A stretch of DNA of 12,211 nt from a bacterium (GTDB lineage Bacteria > SZUA-79 > Acidulodesulfobacterales > Acidulodesulfobacteraceae): the NCBI GenBank assembly GCA_021803845.1, contig JAJZLA010000015.1:1-12211 (forward strand), in the 5' to 3' direction. Below are positions 5,961-12,211 of the stretch, one piece after another (the first letter of the stretch is position 1; each line of letters opens with the position of its first letter). The notes below the pieces were generated by a model, which ran no database searches, had not been told where the DNA came from, and saw nothing but the letters and a program-made list of their open reading frames with translations. The position numbers and the translations under genes were made by a program.

Positions 5961-7394
5961 TTACAGTGCCCCTTTTGCAAATAAAACGGCAGGTATCGTT
6001 TTTAAAATAATTATCAAATCTAATTTTATAGTCCATTCGTCGATATATTTCAAGTCCAATTCCACCCTGTCCTCAAAACTAAGCATGCTTCTGCCGCTAA
6101 TCTGCCAAAGACACGTTATACCCGGTTTCATAGAAATCCTGCGCCTTTGTTTTATGGAATACTTTTTTACCTCGTCGGGCATTGGAGGACGCGGGCCGAC
6201 TAAACTCATATCGCCTCTTAAAACATTGTAAAATTGAGGTATTTCGTCTAAACTCGTCTTTCTTAAAACCTTACCTATCTTGGTGATTCTTGGATCGTTT
6301 TTCAGCTTTATTTCGATTCCGTCTCTGCTGAAATCTTTTATAAGTTCTTCCCTAAGTTCGTCGCTTCCCGAATACATAGTCCTAAACTTATAAAAGGTAA
6401 AAAGCCTTCCATTCTTGCCTATTCTTTTGCTTTTATATAAAACGTTTCCTTTGGAATCCAGAATAATCAAAATCGCTATGATTAAAGTCGGAATTAAAAA
6501 TATTAAAATCGCAAAAACCGCGCCCGTTATATCTATCAGTCTTTTTATGAAAAGCCTTATATCGTCTTCCGGCGAAGTGTAAAATGAAATAACCGGATAA
6601 TTTCCCACCTTTTCAAAAGCGACTTTTGAATATTTGAACGGTATAAAGTTAGTGGGTATCTTAACGGCAATGCCTTTTTCCTCAAGCAGTAAAGTAACTT
6701 CTTTTATATCGGCAATTTCGCCGCCTTCTATATCGAATATAACTTCGTCAACCGGATTATTTAAAACGAAATCTATAAGTCCGTTAAGTCCGTTTAAATC
6801 GTTTTTATTTATCTCCTTAACCAATTTTACGCCCAGATATTCGCTTGATAAGATTATATCCTTTATACTCCGGCCGTCTTGAGCGCCGGTTCTACCCTCG
6901 TATCCGCGTCCCGCGCCCGCAGAATTTTTATCTCCTTTTACCAGAACTATATTTCTTATGGAATAACCGCGCCTTTTAAGTTTCAATGAAAGTTTTCTGC
7001 CTGCGTAATCCGCAAAGATTAACGACAAAAACGCATATATAGCAAAATATCCTATAAAAAGCCTCGATACATAAGTAACCTTAAACATAAAAAGAATTGC
7101 ATAAATTAAAAAAATAGATATTGCCGTTATTTCAAAGAGCTTTACGATATCGGATTTTAATGTTTCCGTATTTAAATTTGAATACATTCTAAATAAAAAT
7201 AACAGTAAATAAAATACAGCGGCTATAGGAGCTAAAAGCCATAAATAAAAATATACGGAATAAAGCTTGTATCCTATTATAAGAGGAGTTATCAGGTTAT
7301 ACGTAATAAAAGACAGAAAAAAAGCGCCGCAAACGGAAACAACGGAAAGTACGTAAAAATATTGCGCGAGAATTTTGCTTCTTTGAGACAACAT
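5961..7394 (-). CDS. polyprenyl-phosphate hexose-1-phosphate transferase (exopolysaccharide initiating enzyme)
   Basis: This 477-residue membrane protein transfers a sugar-1-phosphate from a UDP-sugar to undecaprenyl phosphate, the first step of exopolysaccharide or O-antigen repeat assembly (WbaP/PssY-like family). Four N-terminal membrane segments lie near 11-30, 46-68, 88-106 and 110-128, followed by a divergent Rossmann-like cytoplasmic domain (about 145-250). A membrane-associated helix (287-311) leads into the catalytic domain with KFRTM (336-340), the Asp383-Glu384 pair in SLDEIPQ, GPRP (400-403) and the end KPGITCLWQISGR (423-435). The catalytic core looks intact. The Rossmann region carries a Gly/Arg-rich insert (about 159-175) encoded by an unusually GC-rich patch. 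No ribosome site precedes the ATG; a TATAAT seven bases before the first codon hints at a leaderless transcript. It follows the ligase gene by 43 bases. The sugar specificity cannot be told. Confidence 0.92.
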   Translation of the reverse strand: MLSQRSKILAQYFYVLSVVSVCGAFFLSFITYNLITPLIIGYKLYSVYFYLWLLAPIAAVFYLLLFLFRMYSNLNTETLKSDIVKLFEITAISIFLIYAILFMFKVTYVSRLFIGYFAIYAFLSLIFADYAGRKLSLKLKRRGYSIRNIVLVKGDKNSAGAGRGYEGRTGAQDGRSIKDIILSSEYLGVKLVKEINKNDLNGLNGLIDFVLNNPVDEVIFDIEGGEIADIKEVTLLLEEKGIAVKIPTNFIPFKYSKVAFEKVGNYPVISFYTSPEDDIRLFIKRLIDITGAVFAILIFLIPTLIIAILIILDSKGNVLYKSKRIGKNGRLFTFYKFRTMYSGSDELREELIKDFSRDGIEIKLKNDPRITKIGKVLRKTSLDEIPQFYNVLRGDMSLVGPRPPMPDEVKKYSIKQRRRISMKPGITCLWQISGRSMLSFEDRVELDLKYIDEWTIKLDLIIILKTIPAVLFAKGAL

Positions 7395-7400
7395 AAATAT

Positions 7401-7406
7401 ATTATA
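7401..7406 (-). promoter_or_regulatory. possible -10 box before the sugar transferase gene
   Basis: A perfect TATAAT on the minus strand ends six bases before the ATG at 7394, so initiation at the usual distance would fall on or next to the start codon. The best upstream -35 candidates (TTCAAT or TTTCAA near 7429-7423) match poorly. The gap also lacks a Shine-Dalgarno sequence, which would agree with leaderless expression, but AT-richness makes chance occurrence likely. Confidence 0.25.
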
Positions 7407-7437
7407 TTAAATTACCGCTTTAATTGAAATCGGCATT

Positions 7438-8823
7438 TTAAGATTCCGTTTCGGGCAACATGGCCGAAGCCGCAAACAACGCCAGAAAGAAAAGCCATAA
7501 GTTAGTCAACTGGTCGTTCGACATATTGGAAACGCCGGCAAAAGAACCGTAAAAGACTATAGACGTTCCTATTAATATTGCGGCTATTTTGCGTTTAAAA
7601 TTATCATTTGAATTAATAAACAATTTAAACGGTTTTTTCAAAGCAAGGAAAAAAAGCCACATAAGCGCAATAAAACTAAATATTCCGGTTTCGGCAAGCG
7701 TCTGCATATAGCCGTTTTCAGGCCAGTCGTCGTAGAGGTCGTATATTTTTTTACCGGTTTTTGGATTATAATACCATGGAAATCTAACGCCTTTATGCTC
7801 GTCGAAATATTTAGAAAATGCCCCTACCCCCACGCCCGTAAGAGGATATCTTTTAAAAACTGCCCATGCGGATTCTATTAAAGCTATATGACTTTCTATA
7901 TCGCCGTGATTTTTAAGTTCCAATTTATATATTTTAGGATTAAACATAGAAAAAATCCTGCTTTTAAACGTTTTAGAAATTGAAAAAATCCCGACGTTTA
8001 ATAATAAAAGCAGAATAAGCGCCGCAAAAAAAAGTTTTTTCGACTTTAAATACATTAAAATAAAAACAGCCGGTACAATCCCTATCCATGCAGATCTTGC
8101 CTTTGCAAATACTATGTCGAAAACGCCAAGAAGAATCATTATTCCGAAAATAATAAAATACGGCATTCTGGTTATTTTTTCCGCGAGCGACGTTCTGCTT
8201 CCGACGTCTTTCTTTTTAAAATTAAGCAGATAATAAGCTATAATTACGACTAATCCGTAAGATACCTGTACGGGAAAACCGACCCAGTTTCCGATTAATC
8301 CCGTAAGCCTGTTATGCGAGTGAAGAGCGTCGATAAAAATTCCCTGAAAAAATCCGTAAATTATAGCGGCGCAGATAGAAAACGTAAAAGTATAGAGCAT
8401 TATTTTTACTCTTTTTTTTGAATTTAAAAGTTCCGCTGCGGCAAAAAAGAATAAAATAAAATAGATTACTTCGCCGCCTTCGTTAAAACTATCGGCAACG
8501 CTGAAAGTCCAAAAAAAAGAAGCCGTTACTATAGCGGCGTAAATAAGAAGAGGCGTATTAAAACTGGTTTTAGGAATTGAAAATTCTCTTTTCGATATTT
8601 TATAAGCGATAAAAAAAGCTATGGTTACGACCATTCCAAAAACGGCAAAACCGTCTTTGACCGGAATAAACAAAGCAAATAAAAATATTCCGAAAACGCC
8701 GGCTTTTTCAAAAAACCGGCTAAATTCCGGTTTTTTGACGGCAAACGCAATTAATACCGTGGCGGACAGAAGTATGCTTCCTATTTTTAAATACGTAAAT
8801 AAATTCAACTCGTTAAATACCAT
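7438..8823 (-). CDS. O-antigen ligase / Wzy-type polymerase family membrane protein
   Basis: The 461-residue protein is very hydrophobic, with about ten or more membrane segments and one large extracytoplasmic loop near 282-382. That is the layout of the Wzy_C (O-antigen ligase/polymerase) superfamily, whose members join undecaprenyl-linked glycans to lipid A core, to each other or to proteins. Supporting motifs are NRLTGLIGNW (171-180), the membrane-border FAKARSAWIGI (239-249) with the conserved Arg243, PLTGVGVGAF (327-336) and the loop end ENGYMQTLAETGIF (369-382). Many relatives have histidine-asparagine where this protein has Glu369-Asn370, a possible difference in catalysis. The gene starts 21 bases after glgA and ends 43 bases before the initiating sugar transferase, consistent with a shared surface-polysaccharide role. 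Whether it ligates or polymerises cannot be decided from sequence. Confidence 0.85.
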   Translation of the reverse strand: MVFNELNLFTYLKIGSILLSATVLIAFAVKKPEFSRFFEKAGVFGIFLFALFIPVKDGFAVFGMVVTIAFFIAYKISKREFSIPKTSFNTPLLIYAAIVTASFFWTFSVADSFNEGGEVIYFILFFFAAAELLNSKKRVKIMLYTFTFSICAAIIYGFFQGIFIDALHSHNRLTGLIGNWVGFPVQVSYGLVVIIAYYLLNFKKKDVGSRTSLAEKITRMPYFIIFGIMILLGVFDIVFAKARSAWIGIVPAVFILMYLKSKKLFFAALILLLLLNVGIFSISKTFKSRIFSMFNPKIYKLELKNHGDIESHIALIESAWAVFKRYPLTGVGVGAFSKYFDEHKGVRFPWYYNPKTGKKIYDLYDDWPENGYMQTLAETGIFSFIALMWLFFLALKKPFKLFINSNDNFKRKIAAILIGTSIVFYGSFAGVSNMSNDQLTNLWLFFLALFAASAMLPETES

Positions 8824-8844
8824 CTGACCGGCATACCGTCCGTA

Positions 8845-10491
8845 TTATTTAATAATATCATAATAAAGACCTTCGTAAACTTTTGCGGAATCTTCCCATC
8901 CAAAATGTTTATTTGCCGAATTAATAACTATATCTGACCATCCCCTGTCCCTGCCTTTTTCTTTGCCGGCGGACTTACGGCTTTCTTCTCCGCTTATTCC
9001 CGATGCATAAATATTATACAGCGAGTTAAGAGCCCACGCAATTCCGTTAGAATCGGTATATTGAACAAGTATTCCGGACGGATTTTTAGCATCCGGATTT
9101 GTAATATCCGAAACGGTATCGTGGAGACCGCCGGTATCGCCCGCCGCAATAACGCATCCGTATCTCATAGCTATCATCTGCGACAATCCGCAAGGCTCAA
9201 ACTTTGAAGGCATAACGAAAATATCCGATGCCGCATATATTTTATGGGAAAGTGCTTCGTCATATTTTCCGGTCTGCGCAAAAACCTTGCCTTTAAAAAC
9301 TTCGGCAAGGTAATTTGCTTTGCTTTCTATATAATCCTTGCCGCTTCCAAGTATGACTACTTGAAACGGAAAATCGTTCCAGTTAAAAAGCGCGTCTAAA
9401 AATTCGTTTATGCCTTTTTCCTCGGTTAGCCTGCTTACGACTCCTATAAGAGGAAATATTTTACCGTCTTTATCTTTTTTTAAAGGCAGGGAAATTTCCG
9501 AAAAAAGAGCCTTTTTATTATTTAATTTAAATTTTTTCCATTCTTCATAATCTTTAATTCCGTATACATCGTTTTTAATATTTAAATTATAGCTTATAAA
9601 TCTGTCGGTTTTCGGATTCCAATAATCTAAATCTATACCGTTAAGTATCCCTCTTAGCCGTTTCGTATCGCTGAGATTTTTCAACTCGCCGTCAAGTCCG
9701 AAACCGAATCTGCTGTCGGTTATTTCTTGAGCATAGGTCGGGCTTACCGTAGTAACTATATCGGAAAGCTTAATTCCGCCTTTTAGGCTGTTTATAGTTC
9801 CGAAATGTTCGTAAGCATCGGAAGAATTATATTTAAAATCTAAGCCTATATCGTAAAAATCGTCCAAACCGTAAACACCTTGATAGCCGAGATTATGTAT
9901 CGTAAACGCTATAGCCGGCCTTAATCCGTTAGCGCTTACGCGCCTGCTCAATTTACCGCTTAAAATACCTTCGACGGAACCGCTTACGTTTACCGAAACT
10001 TTTTTATCTCCGAACGTCTGCCTTATGACGGCGGGAACAAAGCCTCCAGACCAGTCGTGGGTATGAACGACTAAAGGTATTCCAAGAATTTTCATTGCAT
10101 ATGCCGTTCCGTGAGCAAGCATTGCATACCGCCACAGGTTGTCTTTATATGCGCAAACTCCTCCATGCGTACCGTAAACTTCCTCTCTGTTAAAAAAATG
10201 ATTCTGTTCTATAAGGACTACGGGAATATCGCCCATGGCAAAACCTGTTTTAATTCCAAACTCAAGAGGGATTTCTCCGAAATTTACTCCGCCTGCCGGA
10301 TAAGTTTTCCTTATATCCAATAAATTTTTCGGAATTATATTTTTGTAATATGGAATTACCACCCGCACGTTAATGCCTGCCCTGAGCAAAAATTTAGGAA
10401 GGCTGCCCATTACGTCGCCGAGACCTCCCGCTTTAACCAACGGAGACATTTCCGCCCCGACAAACCATATTTCGTTATTAAATTCGCTCAT
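8845..10491 (-). CDS. glgA: glycogen (starch) synthase, GT5
   Basis: GlgA extends alpha-1,4-glucan chains from ADP-glucose (some relatives use UDP-glucose) in the cytoplasm. Family landmarks run in order: the donor-binding loop KAGGLGDV (20-27), HTHDWSGG (143-150), FTIHNLGYQGVY (196-207), TTVSPTYAQEI (247-257), GILNGIDLDYWNP (281-293), SRLTEEKG (353-360, with the Arg354/Lys359 pair) and PSKFEPCGLSQM (428-439, with catalytic Glu432). At 548 residues it is longer than the roughly 480-residue norm. The excess is an insert near 161-190, between an alpha helix and the FTIHN strand, and another near 497-517 before the last helix. The start ATG places KxGG about 20 residues in, as expected; the ribosome site is weak. 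It lies 51 bases after the GH57 gene and 21 before the ligase gene. No glgB or glgC is in the window. Confidence 0.95.
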   Translation of the reverse strand: MSEFNNEIWFVGAEMSPLVKAGGLGDVMGSLPKFLLRAGINVRVVIPYYKNIIPKNLLDIRKTYPAGGVNFGEIPLEFGIKTGFAMGDIPVVLIEQNHFFNREEVYGTHGGVCAYKDNLWRYAMLAHGTAYAMKILGIPLVVHTHDWSGGFVPAVIRQTFGDKKVSVNVSGSVEGILSGKLSRRVSANGLRPAIAFTIHNLGYQGVYGLDDFYDIGLDFKYNSSDAYEHFGTINSLKGGIKLSDIVTTVSPTYAQEITDSRFGFGLDGELKNLSDTKRLRGILNGIDLDYWNPKTDRFISYNLNIKNDVYGIKDYEEWKKFKLNNKKALFSEISLPLKKDKDGKIFPLIGVVSRLTEEKGINEFLDALFNWNDFPFQVVILGSGKDYIESKANYLAEVFKGKVFAQTGKYDEALSHKIYAASDIFVMPSKFEPCGLSQMIAMRYGCVIAAGDTGGLHDTVSDITNPDAKNPSGILVQYTDSNGIAWALNSLYNIYASGISGEESRKSAGKEKGRDRGWSDIVINSANKHFGWEDSAKVYEGLYYDIIK

Positions 10492-10542
10492 TTTTTTAAC
10501 CCGCTTTTATTTGCATACTTTTTTAAAAATTCAAGACTTTTA

Positions 10543-12211
10543 TTAATTTATTTTTTCTACGTCTATAGATATTATACTACGAAAATCTTCTTCCGTATTT
10601 AAATTAAAATTATATCTTAACTCTATGCCCTGAAAAATTCTTTCATATCCGCTTTCGGAAAGCGACATAGTCGTCAAAGGTTTAAATACCGCGTCGTAAT
10701 TTTTTAAAAAATTAGAGTTCGTCCGTTCTTCCAGCGTTATTTTTCCGCCCCAGAAAGAATCTTTTAAATATATAAAATTATCGCACCCGGCTGCATTGTT
10801 TTTTTTCATGCTATTATTAACTCCTTTTACGTCTCCGTCAATATCTACGCTAACTGCAGGACCGTCGCCGCCGGGGAGAGCAAACCTGAAAACAACTTCT
10901 AAATTTCCGGAAATTCCGGGTCTTGATTTTATAAAAAAAGATATAGATTCATCTATCTTTATGTTTAGTCCTAAAATTTCCTCAAGCATGCCTTCCTTTT
11001 TCACATCAGTTAAATTATTATTGCGCCCTGCTTCGACGCCGCAGGTAATGACGGGGTATGCCTTGGCTTCGACAAATATATAATCTTTGCCGTTATTTTC
11101 GCACATATTTTTTATGTTCGTACCGGAAAAACAAAGAGGTTTATTTTCAAATAAAATTTCAAAAGAAGGAAGAATGCCTTTGTGCGTTAAAAGATCGTTT
11201 TCCGATAAATCGGAAGGATATTTAGTTTCGTCATGTATCGTCTTAGGCGGCTCTTCTTCCGAACCGTTTTTATTTTTTATATCGCTATCAGCGCTTTCTT
11301 CTTTTGAATTTTTTTCTTTTATTTTTAAGATGTCGTATTCTTCATGCAGACAAAATACGTCGCCAAGAGAATGAATTAATCCTTTTCCTATATAATCCAA
11401 TGCCGAAAAAGAAGCTGACGAAGGCTTATAAATTATGCACCATAAGTCGTTTGAAAGCAAAAACTCTTTTTCCCCGTCCGAGTCGAAATCATAACATTCT
11501 ATCTCTATTTTTTCGTTAACGGCATCTTTATAAAAAACATAGGAAGCTAATAGCGCTTTATGAACGGCTCTTCTTAAATGCGGCAGATAAATGCCGCCGA
11601 ATACTCCGTGCCAGTAAGCATCGTTAGCCTGAGATTTAAGAAGTTCTTCGGCGGCTTCATTAAGATTTTTATCGTAAGTTTTTTGAATACAATCTATTTT
11701 AAGGCTTAAATTAACCATCCTTTTATGCTGAAGATTTGATTCCGGATATCTGGTTAAAAAATTATGCCATATGCCGGAAATTAAAGGAGCCGAAGGATTC
11801 TGCAATTTTATTCTTTCGCAAGCGTCTCTTGTTTTCGGAGGCAGCGTCCATTCTCCCATTTCCCTGTAACTTGAAATGGGCAGATATACCTGATTCCTTT
11901 TTTCCGTATTGCACAATAAATTTGAAGGAAGCTCGAAAATTATGTCCGAATGAGGACTGCCCTCGTCTTTTGAACAGGCTTTATCGATAAAATTTTCCAA
12001 CCAGCCTTTATTTCCTTCTTTTCCGTAAACCCAGTCAAAAGTATCCGGCCAGCCTCCCATTTTTTCGCCGTCGTCGAACATAACCGACAAATCGGAACTT
12101 CTTCCGTTTAGGTATAATATCTCGTTTAAAGATTCCGACGGTTCAGCAAAAGGTATCTTGTATCTTAATCTTTCATGTATAGGAAAAATATCGAAATATT
12201 CCCCTCCATAT
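10543..12211 (-). CDS. GH57 4-alpha-glucanotransferase / amylase, 5'-truncated by the window edge
   Basis: The reading frame stays open from the stop (10545-10543) to the edge, giving 555 visible residues. The in-frame TTG at 12090-12088 is not the start, because conserved family sequence (FPIHERLRYKIPF, visible residues 9-21) lies upstream of it. The protein resembles the Thermococcus litoralis 4-alpha-glucanotransferase type. MFDDGEKMGGWP (44-55) carries the aspartate pair of which one is the expected acid/base. SSYREMGEW (113-121) and ANDAYWHGVFGGIYLPHLRR (195-214) mark the central helical domain. A beta-rich C-terminal domain from about 235 ends with MSLSESGYERIFQG (515-528). The nucleophile glutamate should be in the missing first 150-200 residues. 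A Lys/Glu/Ser-rich stretch (about 297-332) interrupts the C-terminal domain. It would remodel alpha-glucan chains, in keeping with glgA 51 bases downstream. Hydrolase and transferase activity cannot be told apart here. Confidence 0.9.
   Translation of the reverse strand, partial: YGGEYFDIFPIHERLRYKIPFAEPSESLNEILYLNGRSSDLSVMFDDGEKMGGWPDTFDWVYGKEGNKGWLENFIDKACSKDEGSPHSDIIFELPSNLLCNTEKRNQVYLPISSYREMGEWTLPPKTRDACERIKLQNPSAPLISGIWHNFLTRYPESNLQHKRMVNLSLKIDCIQKTYDKNLNEAAEELLKSQANDAYWHGVFGGIYLPHLRRAVHKALLASYVFYKDAVNEKIEIECYDFDSDGEKEFLLSNDLWCIIYKPSSASFSALDYIGKGLIHSLGDVFCLHEEYDILKIKEKNSKEESADSDIKNKNGSEEEPPKTIHDETKYPSDLSENDLLTHKGILPSFEILFENKPLCFSGTNIKNMCENNGKDYIFVEAKAYPVITCGVEAGRNNNLTDVKKEGMLEEILGLNIKIDESISFFIKSRPGISGNLEVVFRFALPGGDGPAVSVDIDGDVKGVNNSMKKNNAAGCDNFIYLKDSFWGGKITLEERTNSNFLKNYDAVFKPLTTMSLSESGYERIFQGIELRYNFNLNTEEDFRSIISIDVEKIN

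Noticed and set aside
12088..12090. TTG as start codon of the GH57 gene
   Set aside because: The frame is open upstream to the window edge and encodes conserved GH57 sequence, so the gene begins outside the window.

Overview
The window is an AT-rich bacterial segment (roughly 35-40% G+C by eye) in which all nine recognisable genes lie on the minus strand, so transcription runs from position 12211 down to 1. The genes are mostly chromosomal housekeeping or cell-envelope genes. No tRNA, rRNA, transposase, integrase, phage gene or CRISPR array was seen. Low G+C, an Aquifex-type aconitase of 648 residues, a short ArgA-like acetyltransferase and a GH57 glucanotransferase next to glgA suggest an anaerobic or microaerophilic Gram-negative bacterium from the former Deltaproteobacteria or a nearby deep lineage. 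That placement is an impression from gene content, not a computed phylogeny.

Region 1 (12211 to about 5961) concerns polysaccharide. A GH57 4-alpha-glucanotransferase/amylase, cut by the window edge, is followed by glycogen synthase glgA, an O-antigen ligase/polymerase-type membrane protein and a polyprenyl-phosphate hexose-1-phosphate transferase. Gaps are 51, 21 and 43 bases, so they may form one operon that joins storage alpha-glucan metabolism to surface polysaccharide assembly.

Region 2 (5879 to 640) is a tightly packed group: aconitase, NAD kinase (stop and start overlap as TAATG), recN (TTG start, 14 bases after nadK) and an N-acetylglutamate-synthase-like GNAT protein (10 bases after recN). 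Aconitase leads towards 2-oxoglutarate and glutamate, NAD kinase supplies NADP and the GNAT would commit glutamate to arginine. RecN is a DNA double-strand-break repair ATPase.

Region 3 (642 to 76) is a single-domain rhodanese with its own well-formed promoter, which begins in the stop codon of the GNAT gene. The leader of about 160 bases contains a perfect 12-1-12 palindrome at the predicted transcript start, then a segment that can pair with either of two downstream partners. One of those partners can also pair with the rhodanese ribosome binding site. This is the best candidate in the window for undescribed regulation: a switch-like leader RNA, seen only as sequence complementarity and not tested.

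A second theme is low-complexity or GC-rich in-frame insertions in otherwise conserved enzymes (GH57 protein, GlgA, sugar transferase, GNAT). I found no convincing new multi-gene system.
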